27,390 bases of DNA from a virus: the IMG/VR virus record IMGVR_UViG_3300013133_000053, positions 1-27,390 of that record. The stretch is one strand, 5' to 3'. The position numbers were made by a program, and so were the translations under genes. Below, in pieces: positions 13,548 through 20,087 of the stretch (position 1 is the stretch's first letter; each line of letters begins with the position of its first letter). Below the pieces are notes generated by a model that ran no database searches, had not been told where the DNA came from, and saw only the letters and a program-made list of their open reading frames with translations.

Positions 13548-14438
13548 TTATTCTTCTACAGTTTTAATTTGGGATGTTAGTCGTTTTAACCTAGTAAATT
13601 CTGGAGTATTTCTATATCCAGTCACTCTTTTCTTATCTTCCTTTTCTTTTTCTTCGAGGGCTATGGGTAGAAGGTCATTAAAATCTTTCTTTTGGGCTTC
13701 AGACAAAGGAATTAAGAGCTCGTTTTCCCCATTATATGATAATAGAAGCCTTTCATAATTACGAACAGGGTCTGAGGAAGATTGATGTCTGATTTTTGCA
13801 TATTGCCAAGCCAAAATACGATGCTTGGTTAAATGTTGAACTCGCAACAAAGGTTGCCAAATAGAAATTATGTAGTCCACTGTCCACTCAAACGCTGATG
13901 TTCCATAAGCTCCATCTTTATCAATAGGAGTATCCCCTTGACCCTTCCCTTTAGTGGTCTGAGTTAGCACGATAAGAAACACATCTAATAGCTTAGCTAG
14001 TGGTTTAAGTGCTTTACAAAGAGTGGTGGAGCTAATACTACGAGTATTTCCCCAACCACCCCCCAGCTCTCCCTCTACCCCAAAGGTAGGTTGTTGAGAA
14101 ATATCTACCACATTATTTACAATCCCTATATAATCTATAGCTACTGCTGCTATATTTTTTTTGGTATACTCTTTCAAGTCATTACATAACCACACTATAT
14201 CTTGTAGCCCTATATTCCTTGGCTCCCCCTTTTCATCTTCATTAGAGATTACATAAAGACGGTTTGAAGCGTCTGAATCTCGTCCCACTAGTCTAATCCA
14301 CTTATCAATAATTTCTCGTTCTGGCATTTCTAAACTAAAAAATACAAAAATATCATCTACTTCGGGGTTGTTTTCTATAAAACTTTTAAACACGTTAAGA
14401 GTGATAGTGGTTTTACCAATTCCCGGTGCTCCAATCAA
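13548..14438 (-). CDS. DnaB-type (SF4) helicase domain, in frame with the primase across a TGA
   Basis: RecA-fold replicative helicase: Walker A GAPGIGKTT, an acidic VFFSLEMP (H1a-like, catalytic Glu), VAIDYIGIV (Walker B Asp) and FLIVLTQTTKGKG (H3-like), then the conserved Arg-rich end. If read alone its first start-like codon is a TTG (14438) only three residues before the P-loop. That would delete beta strand 1 (TQILGLIG), and there is no Shine-Dalgarno. Upstream codons back to the TGA at 14462-14460 are open and in frame with the primase, so the coding continues across the stop. The natural product is very likely a primase-helicase fusion. C-terminal tail is Lys/Glu-rich. Alternatives are stop readthrough, a strain mutation or a base-call error. 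Confidence 0.8.
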   Translation of the reverse strand: MIGAPGIGKTTITLNVFKSFIENNPEVDDIFVFFSLEMPEREIIDKWIRLVGRDSDASNRLYVISNEDEKGEPRNIGLQDIVWLCNDLKEYTKKNIAAVAIDYIGIVNNVVDISQQPTFGVEGELGGGWGNTRSISSTTLCKALKPLAKLLDVFLIVLTQTTKGKGQGDTPIDKDGAYGTSAFEWTVDYIISIWQPLLRVQHLTKHRILAWQYAKIRHQSSSDPVRNYERLLLSYNGENELLIPLSEAQKKDFNDLLPIALEEKEKEDKKRVTGYRNTPEFTRLKRLTSQIKTVEE

Positions 14439-14459
14439 CCCTAAGATCTGTGTTTTTCT

Positions 14460-15536
14460 TCAAGGGTTAGTTAAACAATCAAAATATTCAGGGCCATTTA
14501 CGGGTTCTCTGAGAGCAAAGGTCGCTTCTGGGCTTTGTAACCGCTCAGCTATAGAAGCAAATTTAACCGAAGTTTTAGGTTGTGGAGACTCGTATACTTT
14601 ACTCACTGTAAGGTCTGCGTACTCAGACCTATGTAAACCTTTAGAGAGAGCTTTTTGAGTATTCAATAACACATTAAAAGTGTCTTTCTTACTAAGACCC
14701 CTCCCCTTTAAAATATTAGCTAAAGCTAAATCAGCCCCGCTCCTATCTCCATAAAACTCTGTGGGGTTAGTAAATAGTTCGTAGATTCTATTATTTTGGT
14801 AAAGTAATTCTATAAAACTCTCAGGGAGTTGGCCCACATCTACATCGTCTGCGAACTCAAAAGGGATTTTCCCTGCGACCCTATCCAAATGGTTAATTAT
14901 TTTTGTAGTTTGCTCTGAAGTAATTAACGGGACTACTAATTCTAATAATTGAGCACTGGTGTAGGTGACATTTTTTTTTAAACTTATCACCTTCGCTAGT
15001 TTGGGTTCTCCATACACTTTAGTATTATAGGTGTTTGGAACCCGCATAAGTTGCATTATAGTCCAAATGGATGGATCAGTTTTAAAGCGGTTAATTAACC
15101 CGTGTTGTAATATACAATACGTTTGTTTTGTTAAATCAGAAACCCTCCAATACGCATGTATTCCATTACCTGAGTCTATTATAATAGTGGGTGTTAAGCC
15201 AAACGTAGATAATTCTTTCAAAAAGTCTTCTTTAGAAGAGTATTCACCATGCTTTAAGTCCATATCCACAAAAACGTATTGAAAGACGTCTATATTCTTT
15301 CCACTCAAGAAATTTATGTTTAATTCTTCATAAACATTCGTGCTGGGGTGGTTCGGGAACCAATAGGAGTTGAATCCCATTAGATTCTTTTCAGTTACTT
15401 CAGACAAAGAAAGTTTACCCTCAATAACATTAGGGCCTGGAATATCTTCTACAAAATCAGGATTATCAACCCAAACCCCTTGTGAGATAATTTTCTTTTT
15501 TCCCCATTCTGGTTTTAATAATCTATAAAAAGACAA
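14460..15536 (-). CDS. PrimPol (archaeo-eukaryotic type) primase domain
   Basis: Catalytic core of the AEP primase family: YVFVDMDLKHG (Asp91, Asp93), IIDSGNGIHAYWR (His127) and LMRVPNTYNTK (Arg165), in the order DxD, SGxGxH and RxPxTxN. It would make primers (or prime and extend) for the phage replisome. A helical C-terminal part (about 240-345) is typical of the linker to a helicase. The start is TTG 15536, supported by AAGGAG at 8 nt spacing. The frame ends at TGA 14462-14460 after YFDCLTNP and is followed in frame by RKTQILGLIGAPG of the helicase. Length 358 residues is normal for a PrimPol domain in a fusion. Confidence 0.85.
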   Translation of the reverse strand: MSFYRLLKPEWGKKKIISQGVWVDNPDFVEDIPGPNVIEGKLSLSEVTEKNLMGFNSYWFPNHPSTNVYEELNINFLSGKNIDVFQYVFVDMDLKHGEYSSKEDFLKELSTFGLTPTIIIDSGNGIHAYWRVSDLTKQTYCILQHGLINRFKTDPSIWTIMQLMRVPNTYNTKVYGEPKLAKVISLKKNVTYTSAQLLELVVPLITSEQTTKIINHLDRVAGKIPFEFADDVDVGQLPESFIELLYQNNRIYELFTNPTEFYGDRSGADLALANILKGRGLSKKDTFNVLLNTQKALSKGLHRSEYADLTVSKVYESPQPKTSVKFASIAERLQSPEATFALREPVNGPEYFDCLTNP

Positions 15537-15554
15537 AAAAACTCTCCTTGAAGT

Positions 15555-15578
15555 AAAAAAAAGGGGGCTAAAACCCCC
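15555..15578 (-). terminator. Rho-independent terminator
   Basis: On the minus strand GGGGG (15578-15574), loop TTTTAG, CCCCC (15567-15563) and eight T (15562-15555). It lies 28 nt after the stop of the 15606-15923 gene and just before the primase RBS. It would end transcripts from the upstream nucleotide-metabolism/exonuclease genes, leaving the primase-polymerase block to readthrough or its own promoter. Confidence 0.8.
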
Positions 15579-15605
15579 AATTAAGGTACTATTCTTTTAT
15601 TAGTT

Positions 15606-15923
15606 TTAATCTTCCGAAAAAACTTCTACGTGATATTCATTCTCCAAATTTATAGATAGATTATAAGCTGGTTTATCGCTTTTCGTATTTGCAAGAACGT
15701 TACACCCCTTCACTAGAAAGTATTGATCGGTTTCCACATCTTGCCAAATTAACCGACCCTTTACAAAATCTTCTGGTTTATTTGCTCCAGGATCTAAGTT
15801 TTTGAAAGAAATGCTAAAAAAAGTATCCTTTTTATCCGATTGGTTTTCCCAAATAGCTCCAATTTGACGATACACCCCACCATCTTCTTTAGGGGGTGAT
15901 TTTTTCTTTTTACCAAGTGCCAT
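15606..15923 (-). CDS. Small OB-like protein, possible ssDNA-binding protein (105 aa)
   Basis: ATG 15923 with a strong TTAGGAG. The protein has a basic N-terminus (GKKKKSPPK), a beta-rich body with aromatic residues (QIGAIWEN, TFFSISFKNL, GRLIWQDVETDQYFLVKG) and an acidic C-terminal end (VEVFSED). Small size, aromatic strands and an acidic tail fit a phage SSB of OB fold, and the position next to primase, helicase and polymerase fits too. No SSB signature sequence can be seen, so this is an inference from size, composition and context. A strong terminator follows it directly, so it may be more abundantly made than the genes after it. Confidence 0.5.
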   Translation of the reverse strand: MALGKKKKSPPKEDGGVYRQIGAIWENQSDKKDTFFSISFKNLDPGANKPEDFVKGRLIWQDVETDQYFLVKGCNVLANTKSDKPAYNLSINLENEYHVEVFSED

Positions 15924-16016
15924 ATTTTTACTCCTAATTACTGTTGTTTTGTCTACTAAAAATTAAGTTTTATAACGATTTATCATCTTACATATTTAAG
16001 TACCCCATAATTAACG

Positions 16017-16547
16017 TTACGTAGAGTATTTACTAATCAAACCTAAAATATCATTATCTTCTATAGATGATTCATCTTCTATGAAAGGGCTTTCAGATTC
16101 TACAATTTCAGCTTCTACTTTAGACTTTTTGCCCAAGCCCCGTAACCCTTTTGTGGGATGTTTGGAGTTCGATGGTTTTTCTTCTTCTGTTTCTGTAATT
16201 TCATCTTCTACTTTAGACTTTTTGCCCAAACCCCGCAACCCTTTTATGGGGAGGGGTTCTTTACTTTTAGAGGATTCCCTTAAATCCATTTTAGGTGATT
16301 CTTCTACAGTTTGTTCAAGGGTGATGGACCCAACAATAGGATCTGTTAGACCAGAAAGTATCAATGCACTTTGTAAAGCCTCATCTGGGCTAGATGAGCT
16401 TTCAAAAATCGTATGAATTAGTCTTTCAACCATTATTTCCACGATGGTGAGACAAAGTTGATTTTCTGCTCTATGTTTTATGTGAATGGTTAGTTCTATG
16501 TTTTTTCTAGCTTGTGTAAGTAGACTTAGTGTTGTTTCGGACCACAT
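16017..16547 (-). CDS. Disordered protein with a duplicated KGLRGLGKKSKVE motif (176 aa)
   Basis: ATG 16547 with AAGGA upstream. Residues 1-75 are helical (ARKNIELTIHIKHRAENQL; ...VERLIHTIFESS). The rest is low-complexity, Ser/Glu/Lys-rich and probably disordered. Two copies of KGLRGLGKKSKVE, flanked by acidic stretches, are separated by 31 residues, and the DNA repeats too (41 nt, 39 identical). The C-terminus is acidic (DESSIEDNDILGLISKYST). This looks like a scaffold or adaptor with two short binding motifs. The adjacent replication genes suggest a role there, but no family can be named. Confidence 0.6.
   Translation of the reverse strand: MWSETTLSLLTQARKNIELTIHIKHRAENQLCLTIVEIMVERLIHTIFESSSSPDEALQSALILSGLTDPIVGSITLEQTVEESPKMDLRESSKSKEPLPIKGLRGLGKKSKVEDEITETEEEKPSNSKHPTKGLRGLGKKSKVEAEIVESESPFIEDESSIEDNDILGLISKYST
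16112..16245. repeat. Two direct copies of a 41-nt repeat inside the 16017-16547 gene
   Basis: Positions 16112-16152 and 16205-16245 match at 39 of 41 bases, with a 93-nt (31-codon) period, so the reading frame is kept. It encodes the duplicated KGLRGLGKKSKVE segment. The near identity suggests a recent tandem duplication that selection has not yet eroded. Confidence 0.75.
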
Positions 16548-16589
16548 TTATTTTTTCCTTAAAAATTTTTGCATTTCCAGTTAAGTATA

Positions 16590-17048
16590 TTATTGTTTGG
16601 AGATATTGTCAACTAATTCTTTATATAAAGTTTCATATTTTGCGGCTTTTAAAAGAGCTGCTTCTAGTTGTTTTTTCAAAACTTTATTAACCCCCCATAA
16701 CGGATTAGACTCTTCCTTTAATAAACCCCGAGCCACAAATTTAAATCCAGGCTCATCAAAAGCGTTAATAGTATTTGTGAGTTGTGTAATCCTTTGCCGT
16801 TGCATAGAAATTTGGGTTAGGTCTCGAATAGACTCTTTCACTAAAACGTCATACTTGTAATATAATGCAGTTAATAAAACAATAATATCATCCCGCGATT
16901 TCAAAAGATCTGCATCATTACTTCTTTTTCTAATTCTTTCCAACAAATCTTTACATAAAACCCAAGTTCTTTTTCGTAGTTGTTCTTCTAAGCATAGTGG
17001 AGGATCTTCTTTTCCTACTACCGATAAAAAACTTTTCTTTTCATCCAT
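16590..17048 (-). CDS. Hypothetical helical protein (152 aa)
   Basis: I start it at ATG 17048 (MDEKKSFLSVV...), 10 nt after the exonuclease stop with a GGTGG upstream. An earlier TTG at 17069 would overlap the exonuclease gene without an RBS. Nearly the whole chain is charged amphipathic helix (KDLLERIRKRSNDADLLKSR; ...KQLEAALLKAAKYETLYKEL), so a coiled-coil or helical-bundle protein is likely. No known domain. It lies between the exonuclease and the motif-repeat protein in the same transcript. Confidence 0.6.
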   Translation of the reverse strand: MDEKKSFLSVVGKEDPPLCLEEQLRKRTWVLCKDLLERIRKRSNDADLLKSRDDIIVLLTALYYKYDVLVKESIRDLTQISMQRQRITQLTNTINAFDEPGFKFVARGLLKEESNPLWGVNKVLKKQLEAALLKAAKYETLYKELVDNISKQ

Positions 17049-17058
17049 ATAACCACCA

Positions 17059-18438
17059 TTATTTAACAATTAGTTGTTTTAAGCTTAATTTTTTATCTTT
17101 GGAATAAAGATTTACTTTATCTCTAAACTCAGCACCGCATTTTATACAACTATATTTTTGAAACTTACTAACGGAAGTATAGTAAAACCCACTTTCCTTG
17201 AACTCCTCAGATCCACAATTGCAAACGTGTTTGTGGTGTTCTCTGTAAAGGTTTAAGTTGATTGTAGAGATCCAAGGTAGCATATTTCCATACAGTTCTT
17301 CTAAACTCAATACATCCAAGATGTTGTATTTCTGCATCTCATTCCACGAATCTATATTATTTTTTAAACATTGAGTCCAAAGTTCTTGTCCCCCATATTT
17401 AGGGGAGCTAGTCTTTTTATATTTGGTGTTAAGAGCATGTGTTAAATAATCTAAGGAGTTTCTAGGGAACCTAAAGTGTTTTTTTGCCAATCTATAAGTA
17501 TCTATCTGTTTAAAACTAGAGGGTGGTTTTAGTTTATTTAAAGCTAATCTATAATTTATAAACTTAGTATCGAAAGAAGCTCCATTATGAGTAATAACTA
17601 TATCAGCTTCATCTAACAAATCTCTAATCTCAGTCACTATTGTTGAATCTTTAGAAAAATCTTTTACTCCACGTTGGTCTTTATAAATAATATTTTTGGG
17701 GTGGTCGTGAAGCCACTTAGCTGCAAAGCTCAACAAATAACTATGCTCTATAACTTGGTTTAAATGAATAGTTGTATCGTAAGGATTCCAAAAATACCCA
17801 ATAGAAGGGCTGGTTTCAATATCAAAAATCAAAATTTTTGGTTCTTCTTTTCTTTTTGGGCCAACACAAGTTTCTCTCAAAAGTGAAAACGGCCCATTCT
17901 TTCCACTTATTTCCAATGCTGAAACTAAAACTTCAGCATCTCTATAATGTCCAGAAAAATCTTTCTTGGTGATGTTTTCTGGTGGTTTTTCTAGTTTTTC
18001 GGAAAGATATAATAAGGTTTTTTTTAGGCGGGGAAAAAACTGCTCTTGTTTTACTTTCCCAAATAATTTTTCTTTTATGGGTTGGAAGGGTTTAGAATCA
18101 AATTCACTACTGCTTATTAGATAATAATCTTTGCTTATATTCTTCTTAATGTCTCTATATGATAGGGTTTTAGGATCTTTGTTTAATTCCTTTGCTAAAA
18201 ACTCTAAAGTGACTTTAAACCTTTCTTCATAAGAAGAAAGCTCTCGTCTACAATCTTGTTTTAGTTTGGAAAACCCACCCATTTGTTTTAGTGTGTAATC
18301 TGTAATCTGTTCTTTTATATTATGTTTTATACAAATCTTTTCATATAGGTTTTTGGAAATACTCCAAACACTAAGTTTAGTTTTTTTAGATACTTTTTTC
18401 AAAGAAATTATAAAGTTTTTCTTAATTTGTTTAGACAT
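17059..18438 (-). CDS. DnaQ-like 3'-5' exonuclease with N-terminal repeats and C-terminal Zn ribbon (459 aa)
   Basis: The middle (about 200-385) is an RNase H-fold exonuclease: FDIETSP (Asp206, Glu208), THNGASFD (Asn285, Asp290) and YNILDVLSLEEL (Asp375), the DEDD set of the YprB/RNase_H_2-like group. Residues 1-195 carry two helical repeats with similar endings (GGFSKLKQDC and GPFSLLRETC), resembling the helical repeats attached to HNH/homing nucleases, and probably bind DNA. The C-terminus has CNC (406-408) and CIKC (431-434), a zinc ribbon. The polymerase already has proofreading, so this enzyme likely does repair, recombination or host-DNA breakdown. Its ATG overlaps the preceding stop by 8 nt. 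Confidence 0.8.
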   Translation of the reverse strand: MSKQIKKNFIISLKKVSKKTKLSVWSISKNLYEKICIKHNIKEQITDYTLKQMGGFSKLKQDCRRELSSYEERFKVTLEFLAKELNKDPKTLSYRDIKKNISKDYYLISSSEFDSKPFQPIKEKLFGKVKQEQFFPRLKKTLLYLSEKLEKPPENITKKDFSGHYRDAEVLVSALEISGKNGPFSLLRETCVGPKRKEEPKILIFDIETSPSIGYFWNPYDTTIHLNQVIEHSYLLSFAAKWLHDHPKNIIYKDQRGVKDFSKDSTIVTEIRDLLDEADIVITHNGASFDTKFINYRLALNKLKPPSSFKQIDTYRLAKKHFRFPRNSLDYLTHALNTKYKKTSSPKYGGQELWTQCLKNNIDSWNEMQKYNILDVLSLEELYGNMLPWISTINLNLYREHHKHVCNCGSEEFKESGFYYTSVSKFQKYSCIKCGAEFRDKVNLYSKDKKLSLKQLIVK

Positions 18439-18982
18439 GTATAACCCCTTTTGGGTACAACTCTGTCAATAAAAACCCAGCTATATTAAAAATTGATGTT
18501 TTAGTTTTTTTAAAAGTCACTAATTCTTTTTTAGTAAAAAATTTATTAAAATTTTTATACCACATTAGGTTAAACTCGTCTAAAGAATCTTTATTAAAGT
18601 TAATAAAATCTATCGCTTTATCTATATCTGATTCAAATATATAATCAGCTATAATCCCACAAAGGGTGGAAATTTGTCCTTTTTGTCTATTGGAAATTCT
18701 TTTATTGACTATAAAGTATAGAACTATGGATTCATAATCTACTAAATCTACATAATTAAATAGTTTTTCGTACGACTTAATAAAATTAAGGGCTTTCTCA
18801 ATTGGACCCACGGGAGAGAAAGGTTTAAGATTCAATCGCTCATTTTCTTCTACCAAAAAAACTTTCGGGTGTAGGGGGTGGGTTACTAACACTTGATTGG
18901 GGGATAATTCACATAGATTCATAGAGCTTGATTCTAGTGTTCCTATAGTGGTAATAGTTACTACATCTAGTATTTTGACCAT
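18431..18982 (-). CDS. Hypothetical protein (183 aa)
   Basis: ATG 18982 shares a base with the dCMP deaminase stop (TAATG). The N-terminal 55 residues are beta-like (VVTITTIGTLESSS, NQVLVTHPLHPKVFLVEE); the C-terminal part is helical, rich in Phe/Tyr/Asn (IDFINFNKDSLDEFNLMWYKNFNKFF). No motif is recognised. It sits between dCMP deaminase and the exonuclease in the same transcript and is conserved in frame and coupling, which supports expression. Confidence 0.6.
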   Translation of the reverse strand: MVKILDVVTITTIGTLESSSMNLCELSPNQVLVTHPLHPKVFLVEENERLNLKPFSPVGPIEKALNFIKSYEKLFNYVDLVDYESIVLYFIVNKRISNRQKGQISTLCGIIADYIFESDIDKAIDFINFNKDSLDEFNLMWYKNFNKFFTKKELVTFKKTKTSIFNIAGFLLTELYPKGVIHV

Positions 18983-19431
18983 TAAGACCCCGCAAAGATA
19001 GTTAGCCTATAAAACTCCCCGTAAGGGTCGATTATTAAAGTTAAATCTCCCATACTTTTACTTTTTTTCATATCTCTATACAGTTTTTGGAAATATACAG
19101 TATTGATTCCAGCTTGATGCAAAACACGTACACACGCGGTGCATGGACTAAGGTTACTAACTAACACCCTTCTATTCGTACTTATACCATGCCTAGCACA
19201 ATTACAAATTAAGTTAGTTTCTGCGTGAATCATATAGGGGTATTTGGCTGGTCTAGTTTTTGGTAATTTATCATCGTTAGAACCCCTGCAAAACCCATTA
19301 TAACCAGTAGCTACAACCGCATCAGATTCAACATCTACTAGTAAAACACCCACTTTAGTTTCTTCGTCTGGGGATAACATAGATACCCCTTCTAACTGCT
19401 TAAAGTAAGATTGTAGCTTTTTTATTTTCAT
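18982..19431 (-). CDS. dCMP deaminase
   Basis: Zinc deaminase converting dCMP to dUMP, the substrate of thymidylate synthase (24517-25350). Zinc and catalytic motifs are IHAETN (His69, Glu71) and SPCTAC (Cys97, Cys100), typical of the cytidine/deoxycytidylate family. The region TGYNGFCRGSNDDKL fits the dCMP deaminase nucleotide pocket. Length 149 is slightly short compared with T4 (about 190). ATG follows directly after the preceding gene's TAA. dCTP/dTTP feedback is usual in the family, but is not readable here. Confidence 0.9.
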   Translation of the reverse strand: MKIKKLQSYFKQLEGVSMLSPDEETKVGVLLVDVESDAVVATGYNGFCRGSNDDKLPKTRPAKYPYMIHAETNLICNCARHGISTNRRVLVSNLSPCTACVRVLHQAGINTVYFQKLYRDMKKSKSMGDLTLIIDPYGEFYRLTIFAGS

Positions 19432-20022
19432 TTATTTACAACCGTCAGCCACTTCGTAATTATCATAACACGTAATATCTGGCTTTTTACAATCTTTCCC
19501 ACCATCATAACATTGAACCACTGGTGGTTTTTCTGAATTTGGGAGTTCTTTGGTTGGGAGATTAGTAGAATTTTTTTGATCTTCCTCTGGATGTCTTCCA
19601 ACCCCCACCGTCAAAAAATTTCTTAGGTACTGATCTTGCATAATTAGGCTATTTTGAGATCCTTCTACAAAGCTGGAATCATTTCGATGCCCAAGTGATA
19701 CTTTATTTAGATATCCGAACTGAGGAGTTGGAGCTACCCCTAAAATAAAGGATGGTGTCCAAGAAGCGTAAACCTCAGTATTAGATTTGATTTCTCGACC
19801 GACACTTAAAAAAGTCATATTGGAGTTACAAGTCGTTTTAGTTACATAACCCGCTCCAAACTTAGCTTTTTTGTTAATAGTATTCAAAGAAAAAAACTTA
19901 GCTTTGCCGCATTTGAGTGGAGCTCCTATTTCAACCCCAACCTCCAACATCATACTAGATGGTTCTGCCCAAGTTTGTAGTGTGTAGAAGAGTAAGATCG
20001 CTATAGAAATTAGTTTATTCAT
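19432..20022 (-). CDS. Exported protein with signal peptide, beta-rich, Cys-rich C-terminus (196 aa)
   Basis: Begins with a classic Sec signal peptide: MNK, hydrophobic ISIAILLFYTL, then QTWA/EP as a likely cut site. The mature part is strand-rich with a Gly/Ser pattern (LEVGVEIGAPLK, KFGAGYVTK, VYASWTPSFILGV, QFGYLNKVSLG), as in small outer-membrane or periplasmic beta proteins. The last 35 residues hold Cys residues (QCYDGGKDC...ITCYDNYEVADGC), probably disulfide-bonded. It sits between NrdA and dCMP deaminase, an odd place for an exported protein. Candidate functions are superinfection exclusion or envelope modification; none is proven. Confidence 0.65.
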   Translation of the reverse strand: MNKLISIAILLFYTLQTWAEPSSMMLEVGVEIGAPLKCGKAKFFSLNTINKKAKFGAGYVTKTTCNSNMTFLSVGREIKSNTEVYASWTPSFILGVAPTPQFGYLNKVSLGHRNDSSFVEGSQNSLIMQDQYLRNFLTVGVGRHPEEDQKNSTNLPTKELPNSEKPPVVQCYDGGKDCKKPDITCYDNYEVADGCK

Positions 20023-20087
20023 TTTTGGTTCCCTTTTTATAGATTAATATTTACTATCTGTAATTCTACTCATTAATTAATTAAAAG

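Noticed and set aside
14460-14462. TGA recoded to Trp across the genome (code 4)
   Set aside because: All other genes use TGG for Trp, and several end at TGA in tight ATGA overlaps (716-718, 10290-10292) with no long extension after it. Only the primase-helicase junction contains an in-frame TGA, so whole-genome recoding is not supported.
17049-17069. TTG start at 17069 for the 16590 gene
   Set aside because: It overlaps the end of the exonuclease gene and lacks an RBS; ATG 17048 is better placed.
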